A stretch of DNA of 64,000 bases from Sunxiuqinia sp965230765. GTDB lineage: Bacteria > Bacteroidota > Bacteroidia > Bacteroidales > Prolixibacteraceae. Each line of letters opens with the position of its first letter. The stretch's first letter is position 1. The stretch spans positions 1,240,001 to 1,304,000 of the forward strand of contig CBDDLR010000001.1 of NCBI GenBank assembly GCA_965230765.1, given 5' to 3'. Shown here one piece after another: positions 7,271 to 16,166 of the stretch. Both the position numbers and the translations under genes were made by a program. The notes under the pieces were generated by a model, which had not been told where the DNA came from, did no database searches, and worked only from the letters and a program-made list of their open reading frames with translations.

Positions 7271-8635
7271 ATGCATTTAATTAACAGGAATTCAATGGAA
7301 ATGAAAGATATCATTCAAACGATAAAGCACAACAAGCATAATAAGGTTAGGTTTGCCATACCAGATATTGATGGGGTTTTGCGCGGAAAAATCATTCACA
7401 AACAGAAGTTTATGGATGCTATTGATGCCGGTATTGGATTTTGTGATGTTGTTTTTGGCTGGGATGCGAATGATGTTTGTTACGAGAATTCAAAAGTTAC
7501 TGGCTGGCATAGCGGCTATCCTGATGCTAAGGCACATATAGATATTAATACCTTTCGAACAATTCCCTGGAATGATGAGTTGCCATTTTTTCTTGCCGAT
7601 TTTCATTCAGAGTTGGTAAGCTGCCCGAGAAGTTTATTGAAGAAAATTGAATCTGAAGCTTCAGGAATGGGATTTAACGCAAAATTTTCTCAGGAGTTTG
7701 AATGGTTTAACTTTTTGGGGAAATCAAATGACCTGGCAGGTACAGATTATCAGCAGCTAAATCCAATAACCCCAGGCATGTTTGGATATTCGCAATTGCG
7801 CCCTTCTCAATATTCTGAATACTTCAACGAAATTTTTGAGATGATGGATGCATTTGACGTCCCTCTTGAAGGAATGCATACTGAAACTGGCCCGGGTGTT
7901 TATGAAGCGGCTATTTTGTATGACGAGATACTTGCAGCTGCTGATAAGGCAATGTTGTTTAAAACTGGTGTGAAAGAAATCGCATATCGTCACGGGATAA
8001 TTGCGAGTTTCATGGCAAAATGGAACAATGATTTACCGGGATGTGGTGGCCATTTACACCAAAGCCTGTGGGATAAGAATGGTAAAAACCTTTTTCTTTT
8101 AAACGAGAACGGTGAAATGAACGCCACTATGGACAGTTACCTCGCAGGTATGCTTCATTGCCTCCCCGAAATTATGCCAATGTATGTTCCCAACATTAAC
8201 AGCTACAAACGGTTAAGAGAAGGAGCCTGGGCACCAACAAATGTTACCTGGGGAAAAGATAACCGGACTGCTGCGGTAAGAACAATCAATGGAAATGAAA
8301 AATCTGCCCGTATTGAAATGAGGGTTACCGGAGCGGACACCAATTCTTATTTGGCAATGGGGGCCTGCCTGGCTTCGGGGCTTTACGGAATAAAGAACAA
8401 GTTAAAGCTTGAACTGGAAGCAACTATTGGCAACGCATATGAAGATTCGAAAGCAGAGAAACTTCCAACCAATCTTTTTGAGGCAACACAGAAAATGAAA
8501 GATTCAAAAATTGCCGTTGATTTGTTTGGTGAAGAATTTGTCGATCATTTCATACGAACCCGTGAGTGGGAATGGCAACAATATTCGAAGGCAGTAACCA
8601 ACTGGGAAATAAAAAGGTATTTCGAAATCATATAA
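7271..8635 (+). CDS. Glutamine synthetase-like gamma-glutamyl ligase
   Basis: This 454-aa protein belongs to the GSI fold family. It has a beta-grasp segment with DIDGVLRGK near residue 30, a catalytic barrel with GMHTETGPGVYEAA and CGGHLHQSLWDKNGK, and an arginine-rich loop NRTAAVRTINGNEKSARIE. It lacks the adenylylation-loop region of classic GlnA. Family members attach glutamate to amines (PuuA, IpuC, GlnA3/GlnA4 types), and the organism has two other true glutamine synthetases next door, so a non-ammonia amine substrate is likely. ATGs at 7295 and 7301 are alternative starts. It heads an operon with an APH-fold kinase and a HAD protein. Confidence 0.85.
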   Translation: MHLINRNSMEMKDIIQTIKHNKHNKVRFAIPDIDGVLRGKIIHKQKFMDAIDAGIGFCDVVFGWDANDVCYENSKVTGWHSGYPDAKAHIDINTFRTIPWNDELPFFLADFHSELVSCPRSLLKKIESEASGMGFNAKFSQEFEWFNFLGKSNDLAGTDYQQLNPITPGMFGYSQLRPSQYSEYFNEIFEMMDAFDVPLEGMHTETGPGVYEAAILYDEILAAADKAMLFKTGVKEIAYRHGIIASFMAKWNNDLPGCGGHLHQSLWDKNGKNLFLLNENGEMNATMDSYLAGMLHCLPEIMPMYVPNINSYKRLREGAWAPTNVTWGKDNRTAAVRTINGNEKSARIEMRVTGADTNSYLAMGACLASGLYGIKNKLKLELEATIGNAYEDSKAEKLPTNLFEATQKMKDSKIAVDLFGEEFVDHFIRTREWEWQQYSKAVTNWEIKRYFEII

Positions 8636-8674
8636 TTCGTACTATTTTTGGCTGCAATTGATAATACAGACACA

Positions 8675-9718
8675 ATGTACACGCTCGATTATTTTCAGAT
8701 AATCCGTTCTGCCTGGGAAGAGTTTGATGACAGACATGAAATAAAAGGCATTTATGATGTAAGTGCCCATGTATCTACAAACCACGTTTACAAGATTTCA
8801 TTTTTTGAAAGGCAGCCTGTATTTGCAAAGCTTTCGGAGTATGGAAAGTTTGAAGATTTCAGGGAAGACCACATCATCATTAACAACCTCGCCAACAACC
8901 TGGAAGTGCCGTACGAAAATTTTCTTGCGCAGTCGCTGGTAAAAAGAAATGAGCTGTTTACATACCGCTACCACATGGACAAAAGTTGCGCCTGGGTCGT
9001 ATTTTACAATCCAATCAAAATCAACCAGAAACTTCCACGACGGCTTGATGATAAGCTGGTGCGCAAAATGGGACGAGAACTTGCCCGTTTTCATAAAGCA
9101 TGTACCAATGTAAGTAACCAGCTGCCTCGGGCATCAAAAAACGTAGTTACCGATATTCATAAATTGACTAAAAGGCTAAGGTGTGGCAACTTTTTAGAAA
9201 ACATGGAGCACCATGATGTGATAAAACGTCAATGTGAAATTTTTTTAGACAATGCTGATAAGGTCAACTATGCGACTGATATTGAAACTATCCCGGTTTT
9301 TGTTGATTGGAACATCGGTAATTTTTCGGTAACGAGCAGTGGACGCTTTTATTCAAGGTGGGATTACGACTGGTTTAGGGAATCTACCCGTGTAATGGAC
9401 TTTTACTTTTTTAGCCGGGTAGTATCTGACATTGGTGACCGAACAGTTTTTAGCTACCTGGTTGATCCGCTCATGGAAGACCGGTTTATGATGTTCCTAA
9501 AAGAATACCATAAAATATTTCCACTAACAGAACCTGAAGTGAGGCTTATTAAAGAAACCTACCGATTTTTCATTTTGAATTATGTGATTAAAGACGGGCA
9601 GCATTTCTTCCGCGAGAGTTTTGCCAGAAAGCTTCAAAAGGAAGCATTTGAACTTTACTTTCCTGCAATAGATAAGAATTACCAGGTTGAAAAAATTTTA
9701 AAAACCCTAAAAATTTAA
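8675..9718 (+). CDS. APH/choline-kinase-fold phosphotransferase
   Basis: The 347-aa product is taken from ATG 8675; an in-frame TTG at 8648 would add nine residues. The C-terminal lobe has the APH-type catalytic motif in the form VDWNIGNFSV (Asp and Asn spaced as in HGDxxxxN) followed by the metal-binding RWDYDWF. The N-terminal lobe is divergent and the usual Lys/Glu pair is hard to place. Such kinases phosphorylate hydroxyls of small molecules such as choline, ethanolamine, homoserine or aminoglycosides. It lies 39 bp after the GS-like gene and 4 bp before the HAD gene, so the three probably act on one metabolite. Substrate unknown. Confidence 0.72.
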   Translation: MYTLDYFQIIRSAWEEFDDRHEIKGIYDVSAHVSTNHVYKISFFERQPVFAKLSEYGKFEDFREDHIIINNLANNLEVPYENFLAQSLVKRNELFTYRYHMDKSCAWVVFYNPIKINQKLPRRLDDKLVRKMGRELARFHKACTNVSNQLPRASKNVVTDIHKLTKRLRCGNFLENMEHHDVIKRQCEIFLDNADKVNYATDIETIPVFVDWNIGNFSVTSSGRFYSRWDYDWFRESTRVMDFYFFSRVVSDIGDRTVFSYLVDPLMEDRFMMFLKEYHKIFPLTEPEVRLIKETYRFFILNYVIKDGQHFFRESFARKLQKEAFELYFPAIDKNYQVEKILKTLKI

Positions 9719-9722
9719 GCGA

Positions 9723-10580
9723 ATGAAAACGGTTGATTTTAAAGAAATAGTGAAAGATTACAAGACCGTATTCTTCGATGCGTTTGGGGTATTGAAAAAT
9801 CATAAAGGGCTATTAAATGGTATTGAAAAAACATTTGATTACCTGGATGAGCTGGGGATTGATTATTATGTGCTTACCAACGATGCATCCAGAAGCCCTG
9901 AAGAACTGGCGATGAGCTACCATAAAAAAGGGATTTATTCCATTACCACAGAAAAGGTTATTTCTTCAGGCATGCTTGCAATGGAGTACCTGAAAGCGAA
10001 AGTAAAAACAGGAACCGTTGCCTACCTTGGAACCGAGCGCTCTGCCCACTACATTGAAACTGCCGGATTGCTTACCATGCCAATCAGCACCCTTAGTCTT
10101 GATGAACCGGAGCACATTGACAACATTAAATGTCTGGTGTTCCTGGATGATGAGGGGTTTGACTGGAACCATGATATCAACAAGGTGATCAACCTTCTTC
10201 GAAGAAAAAATATGTCGGTTGTGGTAGCCAATACGGACATAAATTATCCCGTTAGCCGAAGGGACATTGCAGTGGCAATTGGAGGGCTGGCTGATATGGT
10301 GGAAGAAATTGTCGGGAAACGTTTTATCCGCTTCGGAAAACCCGATGCTCAGATGTTTATGTTTGCGTTTGAAATGGCCCAGGAAGTGAAACCAGTCAAG
10401 CGTGATGAAATTTTAATGGTGGGCGATACCTTGTACACCGATATCATTGGTGGGAATAAGTTTGGTTTTGATACTGCCCTGGTTCTTACAGGAAATACAT
10501 TGCCGGAAAATGCCAAAATGAAAATTCGTTCAACAGGAATAATTCCTACCCATGTCTGCGAGTCGGTAGCTGTTGAGTAA
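9723..10580 (+). CDS. HAD-superfamily class IIA protein with altered motif I
   Basis: This 285-aa protein has the HAD-IIA (NagD-like) layout: motif I FFDAFGVL at about residues 18-25, motif II VLTND near 56-60, motif III lysine in RFGKPDAQMF and motif IV MVGDTLYTDIIGG. In most HAD phosphatases the residue two after the nucleophile Asp is also Asp and acts as acid/base; here it is Phe, recalling dehalogenase (DAYGT) or the TIGR01459-type proteins. It may therefore not be an ordinary phosphatase. It is the last gene of the operon with the ligase and kinase. Confidence 0.8.
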   Translation: MKTVDFKEIVKDYKTVFFDAFGVLKNHKGLLNGIEKTFDYLDELGIDYYVLTNDASRSPEELAMSYHKKGIYSITTEKVISSGMLAMEYLKAKVKTGTVAYLGTERSAHYIETAGLLTMPISTLSLDEPEHIDNIKCLVFLDDEGFDWNHDINKVINLLRRKNMSVVVANTDINYPVSRRDIAVAIGGLADMVEEIVGKRFIRFGKPDAQMFMFAFEMAQEVKPVKRDEILMVGDTLYTDIIGGNKFGFDTALVLTGNTLPENAKMKIRSTGIIPTHVCESVAVE

Positions 10581-10596
10581 ATCAGTAAAATTTTGA

Positions 10597-10626
10597 TAAA
10601 AAAAGAGCCATCCCGAAGGATAGCTC
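10597..10626 (-). terminator. Terminator between HAD gene and GSII (minus-strand T tract)
   Basis: GAGCCATCC-CGAA-GGATAGCTC (10605-10626) forms a hairpin with one mismatch. The A-run at 10597-10604 is a T tract on the minus strand, so it ends GSII transcripts and may also slow the converging operon. Confidence 0.75.
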
Positions 10627-10649
10627 AAATAGAGATAAGTTTGGTTGTA

Positions 10650-11663
10650 TTAAAATTTCACGTTGTGAACAGTTTTGATAATACGTGCTGCAATTTTGTA
10701 TGGATCACCATTTGAAGCAGGACGACGATCTTCCAAACGACCTTTCCAGCCAGCCTCAACAGTTCCCACAGGAATACGGATAGAAGCACCACGGTCAGAA
10801 ACACCATAACTAAACTCATCGATTGACTGTGTTTCATGAAGACCAGTCAAACGTTGATCGTTGTATGCACCGTAAACTTCGATGTGTTCTGGAATGTGTT
10901 TTCCAAATTCATCGCAGATTGCGTTGAACACTTTTTCATCGCCACAAGTACGCATCAAACCATTAGAGAAGTTTGCGTGCATACCCGAACCGTTCCAGTC
11001 AAGATCTTTTCCAAGTGGTTTTGGATGCCATTCAACATCAACACCATATTTTTCAGCTGTACGCTCAATCAAGAAACGAGCCATCCAAATTTGGTCTCCA
11101 GCACTGTGAGCACCTTTAGCAAAAATTTGGAATTCCCACTGTCCTGCAGCTACCTCAGCGTTGATACCTTCAACATTCAAGCCAGCTTCAAGGCAAAGGT
11201 CAAGATGTTCTTCTACAATCGAACGACCGAATACCCTTGACCCACCAACACCACAATAATAAGGTCCTTGAGGCTCTGGGAAACCACCAGCTGGGAATCC
11301 TAATGGGAGTCTTGTTTGAGGATCGTACAAGAAATACTCTTGTTCAAACCCAAACCAGAAATCTTCATCTTCCTCTTCGATATGAGCACGTCCATTGGTT
11401 TCATGTGGGGTCCCGTCTGGATTCAGTACTTCAGTCAAAACAAGATATGCTTCTTTGCGATCAGGATCAGGAATAATAAATACAGGTTTCAAAAGAAGAT
11501 CTGAAGCCTCTCCTCCGGCCTGATTGGTAGATGATCCATCGAAAGACCATATTGGGCAGTCTTCTAATTTACCGCTGAAGTTTTCCTCAATACGGGTTTT
11601 AGCTCTCATCCCTTGAGTTGGCACTGAACCATCCAGCCAAATGTATTCCAATTTTGATTTCAT
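10650..11663 (-). CDS. glnA: Glutamine synthetase type II (eukaryote-like)
   Basis: The 337-aa length and sequence match GSII, the decameric form found in eukaryotes and some bacteria including Bacteroidota. Diagnostic stretches include CPIWSFDGSSTNQA, FWFGFEQEYFLYD, GINAEVAAGQWEFQ, WNGSGMHANFSN and DRGASIRIPVGT with LEDRRPASNGDPY near the end. It makes glutamine from glutamate, ammonia and ATP in the cytoplasm. It is a single gene with its own terminator and a long AT-rich upstream region, so its expression is probably independent of the GSIII gene 4 kb away. Confidence 0.96.
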   Translation of the reverse strand: MKSKLEYIWLDGSVPTQGMRAKTRIEENFSGKLEDCPIWSFDGSSTNQAGGEASDLLLKPVFIIPDPDRKEAYLVLTEVLNPDGTPHETNGRAHIEEEDEDFWFGFEQEYFLYDPQTRLPLGFPAGGFPEPQGPYYCGVGGSRVFGRSIVEEHLDLCLEAGLNVEGINAEVAAGQWEFQIFAKGAHSAGDQIWMARFLIERTAEKYGVDVEWHPKPLGKDLDWNGSGMHANFSNGLMRTCGDEKVFNAICDEFGKHIPEHIEVYGAYNDQRLTGLHETQSIDEFSYGVSDRGASIRIPVGTVEAGWKGRLEDRRPASNGDPYKIAARIIKTVHNVKF

Positions 11664-12104
11664 AATGTAACAATTTATAAGTTAATGTTATTATATTTCG
11701 AAAATTTGTGAGCAAAAATAGATCGAAATGGCATAATTATAAATAATTGTCAAGCATTTTGCTCAAAATTAATACAAAATTTACATTCAATCTGTCATTT
11801 TTCTAATATCCCTTATTTTTTATGTGGGTATCCCTTCAAAAATAATCTCTTGAAATAGATATGGTCTTTTATTATTGAGGTATACTTGAAATATAAACCT
11901 TTTTTTAACACATTGACCCCATTTTCATGGCAGGTCAAACTATTCTTGAACTTTGTTGTTTTCCCAATTTAATATGATAATCGACATAAATTTTGTAATG
12001 ATATTTAGTAATTTTATATTTCTTTTGAATACCAATGCTTTGTGCATTTACAACCCTATAAATGTGATGAAATACTTACAACTTGATAATTTAAACTCAA
12101 ACAA
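11664..12104. other. 441-bp AT-rich region between GSII and tldD
   Basis: No ORF or RNA gene was recognised. It must hold the divergent promoters of GSII (minus) and tldD (plus). A minus-strand TAnnTTTG box is listed separately; no clear box was found for tldD. Confidence 0.5.
11713..11720 (-). promoter_or_regulatory. Candidate -7 box of the GSII gene
   Basis: On the minus strand the sequence reads TATTTTTG, an exact TAnnTTTG match, 50 bp upstream of the GSII start codon. A matching -33 TTG was not clear. Confidence 0.35.
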
Positions 12105-13631
12105 ATGGACATTAATCGAAGAAAATTCATGAAAACTAGTGGAGCAGCTGTAGCTGGCGGCATTATTTTGCCATCGTTCCTGCATTCTTGCCAGGGCACC
12201 CCACTTCCTGAAAACGTATTGGCGTACCTCGAACATTTTGAGGTGAACATGGAAATGTTGAAGAAAGTAATTTCTATGTCTCTTAGTAAAGGAGGTGATT
12301 ATGCCGATTTATTTTTCGAACACAAGGCATTCAATAGTCTTGGGCTTGAAGATGGAAAAGTTAGCAGAGCATATTCTAACATTGATTATGGAGTAGGTAT
12401 ACGGGTACTGAAAGGCGACCAAACCGGATTTGCCTATTCGGAAACCATTACACTTGATGCTATGCTTAAGGCAGCTAAAACTGCAGCCAACATTGCCAAT
12501 GCCACAAAAAATGTACCTGCATCTGAACTTGCAGAAGCCTTGCCACCAGACTTTTATGCCATCGATAAAAGTTGGGAGGAAGTTAGCATTCAGCAAAAGA
12601 TACCATTCATGCAAAAGCTGAATGATAAAATTTTAGGGGCTGATGAACGTGTGACAAAAGTGAATGCGTTCATGACTGATGAATCGGCCTATGTTTTGTT
12701 CTATAATTCTGAAGGAACGATAACCTACGACTACCGTCCGATGATGAGCCTTGGCGCCGTTTGTGTGATGGAAAAAAACGGACAGATTGAGAATTCCTAT
12801 TCTGCACGTTCATTCCGAAAAGGTTTTGAAATCATGACTGACGAACTGGTTGATGAGATTGCCAATGAAGCAGTAGCTCGTACTTCAATCTTGTTTGAAG
12901 CAACCAAACCAAAAGCAGGGGAAATGCCTGTTGTAATGGGTGCTGGCGGATCAGGAATTTTGTTGCACGAAGCGATTGGGCATACTTTCGAGGCCGATTT
13001 CAACCGCAAGGGCACTTCTATTTTTGCAGACAAAATGGGCAAAAAGGTTGCCGAAAACTTTGTAAATATTATTGATGATGGCACACTTCCTGGAAACCGT
13101 GGTTCCATAAATATGGACGATGAGGGCATACAGGCAGAAAAGACATACCTGGTAAAAGATGGAATACTAAATAGTTATATCCATGACCGTATTAGTGCAA
13201 AACACTATCAACTTGACCCAACAGGTAATGGCCGGAGAGAATCCTTCCGCCATGTACCACTTCCACGCATGCGTGCGACTTACATGGAGGTGGGGCCTCA
13301 TTCCAAAGATGATATCATTTCGAATGTCAAGAACGGTATTTACGTAGATAACTTCAGTAATGGTGAAGTGAAAATTGGCGCTGGTGATTTTACATTCTTT
13401 GTAAAGTCTGGCTATTTGATTGAAAATGGAAAGCTTGGTCAGCCAATCAAGGATATCAATATTATTGGCAATGGGCCACAAGCACTTGCAGACATTACCA
13501 TGTGTGCAAACGACTACTTAATTGACAACGGCACCTGGACCTGTGGAAAATCCGGTCAGTCTGTTCCGGTAACCTGCGGCCTGCCTACTGTTTTAGTTAA
13601 GAAGTTAACTGTAGGTGGAGTTAATGCCTAA
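12105..13631 (+). CDS. tldD: TldD-family metalloprotease with Tat/lipoprotein-like N-terminus
   Basis: This 508-aa protein matches TldD, the zinc-protease subunit of the TldD/TldE heterodimer. The HExxxH zinc motif is in LLHEAIGHTFEAD (His about 288). Oddly, the N-terminus NRRKFMKTSGAAVAGG is a twin-arginine-type signal followed by a lipobox-like FLHSC (Cys about 29), implying export, whereas classical TldD is cytoplasmic. The partner gene follows after 26 bp and shows no signal peptide. Known substrates of the family are unfolded or modified peptides such as microcin precursors; none is encoded nearby. Confidence 0.9.
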   Translation: MDINRRKFMKTSGAAVAGGIILPSFLHSCQGTPLPENVLAYLEHFEVNMEMLKKVISMSLSKGGDYADLFFEHKAFNSLGLEDGKVSRAYSNIDYGVGIRVLKGDQTGFAYSETITLDAMLKAAKTAANIANATKNVPASELAEALPPDFYAIDKSWEEVSIQQKIPFMQKLNDKILGADERVTKVNAFMTDESAYVLFYNSEGTITYDYRPMMSLGAVCVMEKNGQIENSYSARSFRKGFEIMTDELVDEIANEAVARTSILFEATKPKAGEMPVVMGAGGSGILLHEAIGHTFEADFNRKGTSIFADKMGKKVAENFVNIIDDGTLPGNRGSINMDDEGIQAEKTYLVKDGILNSYIHDRISAKHYQLDPTGNGRRESFRHVPLPRMRATYMEVGPHSKDDIISNVKNGIYVDNFSNGEVKIGAGDFTFFVKSGYLIENGKLGQPIKDINIIGNGPQALADITMCANDYLIDNGTWTCGKSGQSVPVTCGLPTVLVKKLTVGGVNA

Positions 13632-13657
13632 TCATTCATCAGTAAAATTGAATTAAA

Positions 13658-14974
13658 ATGACAAAAGAAGAAAAATATAGCTTGGCAAAATGGGCAATGC
13701 AACAAGCCCTCGATAGTGGAGCCAACCAGGCAAGTGTTTCAATTTATGAAAGCAAAAGCAGCAATGTTGAAGTTCGTGAAGAAAAAATTGACACACTGAA
13801 GGAAGCCATTCAAATGAATATGACCATTCGTTTGTATGTTGACAATCGTTACTCCATTCAGCGTACAAACCGATTGAACAAAGAGGAACTAGCCAGATTT
13901 ATTAAGCAAGGTGTTGAAGGTGCACGTTATTTGGCAGAAGACGAATTTAGGTCGTTACCTGAGCCGGAACTTTACTACAAAGGAGAAGGCAAGGACTTAA
14001 ACACAATGGATAAAAGCTATGACCAGGTTGATCCGGAGGCCAAAGTAAAGCTGGCTTTTGACGCCGAAAAGGAAGTGTTTAACAAAGATGAGCGCATCAT
14101 TTCTGTAACGGCATCCTACTCCGATCGGATGAGCAGTCGAATTCTTGTTACCAGTAACGGTTTTGAGGGCGACACCCAAAATAGCAGCTTCTCACTAAAC
14201 GCATCCGTTTCGGTTGATGGTGGCGATGCACGTCCTTCTGATGGTTGGTCTGAAAGTGCTATTTTCTTTGACAAACTTAAAAAGACGGATATTGGCAACA
14301 CGGCACTGAAAAGGGTACTTAAGAAAATTGGACAAGAAAAAATTGGTTCAGGGAATTATCCGATGATTGTTGAAAACAGGTCTGTCGGACGATTATTTTA
14401 CCCGCTGCTTAGCGCACTGGATGGCTACAACATTCAACAAAAGAATTCATTTTTGATTGACAAAGTTGGAGAGCAGGTAGCCTCTTCCAAACTAACACTA
14501 AACGATGATCCATTTATTGTAGGTGGACACGGCAGTCATCTGTTTGACGATGAAGGACTGGCTGCCAAAAAACGCACAGTGTTTGACAAAGGAGTCCTGG
14601 GAACTTACTTCCTGGATACGTACTATGCAAAGAAATTAGGTTTGGAACCAACCACTGGCGACACCTCAAACCTCGTTTTTGAACTGGGTAGCAAAAGCCT
14701 GGACGAGATGGTAAAATCAATGGACAAAGGTATTTTGGTTACCGGATTCAACGGAGGGAATACCAATGGGAGTACCGGAGATTTCTCGTATGGGATTGAT
14801 GGTTATCTAATCGAAAAGGGCAAAATAATCATGCCTGTTTCAGAAATGAACATTACAGGTAACATGAAGGATTTGTGGATGAATTTAGCTGAACTTGGCA
14901 ACGACCCAAGGCCTGGTTCGTCCTGGATGATCCCTTCTATGTTGTTTGAAAATGTTGATTTTAGTGGAATCTAA
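13658..14974 (+). CDS. tldE: TldE/PmbA-family protein
   Basis: The 438-aa product is the non-metal-binding partner of TldD. It keeps the family's N-terminal dimerisation region and the conserved C-terminal GFNGGNTNGSTGDFSYGI motif, and has no HExxxH, as expected for TldE/PmbA. It begins MTKEEKYSLAKWAMQQALD with no export signal, which contrasts with the Tat-like start of the upstream partner. The two genes form an operon closed by a strong terminator at 15014-15068. Confidence 0.9.
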   Translation: MTKEEKYSLAKWAMQQALDSGANQASVSIYESKSSNVEVREEKIDTLKEAIQMNMTIRLYVDNRYSIQRTNRLNKEELARFIKQGVEGARYLAEDEFRSLPEPELYYKGEGKDLNTMDKSYDQVDPEAKVKLAFDAEKEVFNKDERIISVTASYSDRMSSRILVTSNGFEGDTQNSSFSLNASVSVDGGDARPSDGWSESAIFFDKLKKTDIGNTALKRVLKKIGQEKIGSGNYPMIVENRSVGRLFYPLLSALDGYNIQQKNSFLIDKVGEQVASSKLTLNDDPFIVGGHGSHLFDDEGLAAKKRTVFDKGVLGTYFLDTYYAKKLGLEPTTGDTSNLVFELGSKSLDEMVKSMDKGILVTGFNGGNTNGSTGDFSYGIDGYLIEKGKIIMPVSEMNITGNMKDLWMNLAELGNDPRPGSSWMIPSMLFENVDFSGI

Positions 14975-15013
14975 TCGATTCGATCAAGAATAATTAAAAA
15001 TACATTCTGAATA

Positions 15014-15068
15014 CCCCCTTCTGTCAATCCAGCGTAGTTCGATTGACAGAAGGGGGTTAGATTTTTTT
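15014..15068 (+). terminator. Strong terminator of the tldD-tldE operon
   Basis: CCCCCTTCTGTCAATC (15014-15029) pairs perfectly with 15041-15056 around an 11-nt loop, followed within a few bases by seven T residues (15062-15068). Confidence 0.9.
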
Positions 15069-15120
15069 GTACTACATAACTTAAAAAGTTCCATCCAAAT
15101 GAGTGGAGCTTTTTTTTGGA

Positions 15121-15150
15121 TTGTATTAGCATCTAAAAATTTTACTTTTG
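15121..15150 (+). promoter_or_regulatory. Promoter of the DUF58 gene (near-leaderless)
   Basis: TTG (15121-15123), a 19-bp spacer and TACTTTTG (15143-15150) match the Bacteroidota sigma-A consensus. The ATG at 15157 begins 6 bp after the -7 box, so the transcript would start at or very near the start codon. Confidence 0.6.
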
Positions 15151-15156
15151 TGTTAC

Positions 15157-16086
15157 ATGGATAAACTCTTCGACATACAGGAATTTCAGCAGTTCGATAA
15201 CCTTGAGCTGATTGCCCGTGAAGTGGTCGAGGGGTTCATTACGGGTTTGCACCGAAGTCCTTTTCATGGCTTTTCGGTTGAATTTGCCGAACACCGCCAG
15301 TACAACGATGGGGAATCGACCAAACACATTGATTGGAAATTATATGCCCGCTCAGATCGTTTGTACATAAAACAATACGAAGAAGAAACAAACCTGCGTT
15401 GCCAGTTGGTCATTGATACGTCTTCGTCTATGCTTTTCCCGTTTGAAAAGGGTAAAAAATCATTGTTCAACAAACTGGCTTTTTCGGTTTACTCAGCGGC
15501 GGCACTCATTTACCTGATGCGAAAACAGCGGGATGCAATTGGACTTACGCTGTTCTCTGATCACATCGAGTTTCATTCGGGTAACCGCTTGTCGTCTGTT
15601 CATGCAGAATTGCTGTATGGGAAACTGGCGGGTTTACTAACCTCAGAAAAGCCAGAACTGAAAAAAACAACAAATGCGGTGGATGCTTTGCATCAAATTG
15701 CAGAGCAGGTTCATAAACGCTCACTGATAATCGTCTTCAGCGACATGATGAACCAGACCGACCCGGAAGAACTATTTTCAGCCTTGCAACATCTTCGGTA
15801 CAACAAACACGAGGTTATCTTATTTCATGTAACCGACCATAAGCAGGAGAAACAATTTAAGTTTCAAAACCGTCCTTATCGTTTCGTTGACCTGGAAAGT
15901 GGGGAACAAATCCGCTTTTCTGCCAATGACCTTAAAAAGAATTACAGGCAGGCAATCAAGCAACAGTTAGAGGATTTAAAGGTGAAGTGTGGGCAATACC
16001 ACATTGATTTGGTAGAAGCAGACATCAACCAGGAATTCAAGCAAGTGTTGCATCAGTTCCTGTTAAAAAGGGCTAAACTTTTTTAA
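15157..16086 (+). CDS. DUF58 domain protein (vWA-like)
   Basis: This 309-aa protein starts at ATG 15157; the TTG nine bases earlier lies inside the promoter. It carries the DUF58 signature near residues 40-65 (HRQYNDGESTKHIDWKLYARSDRLYIK) split by a short linker from a vWA-like fold with a MIDAS-type DTSSSM at about residue 88 and FSDMMNQTDPEE further on. DUF58 proteins usually sit beside MoxR ATPases and BatA/B proteins in envelope-stress operons; here it is alone, with no MoxR gene in the window. Confidence 0.85.
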   Translation: MDKLFDIQEFQQFDNLELIAREVVEGFITGLHRSPFHGFSVEFAEHRQYNDGESTKHIDWKLYARSDRLYIKQYEEETNLRCQLVIDTSSSMLFPFEKGKKSLFNKLAFSVYSAAALIYLMRKQRDAIGLTLFSDHIEFHSGNRLSSVHAELLYGKLAGLLTSEKPELKKTTNAVDALHQIAEQVHKRSLIIVFSDMMNQTDPEELFSALQHLRYNKHEVILFHVTDHKQEKQFKFQNRPYRFVDLESGEQIRFSANDLKKNYRQAIKQQLEDLKVKCGQYHIDLVEADINQEFKQVLHQFLLKRAKLF

Positions 16087-16166
16087 TTTTTTTCTTCCCA
16101 AAGTAGACTTTTACACTCCTCTTTTTCTTTCAATTTTTACTAAATTGCAACTAGGAAACAAAAGCT

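Noticed and set aside
10836..11504. Plus-strand ORFs opposite GSII, up to 134 codons
   Set aside because: They have no domain signature and GSII is unmistakable on the other strand.
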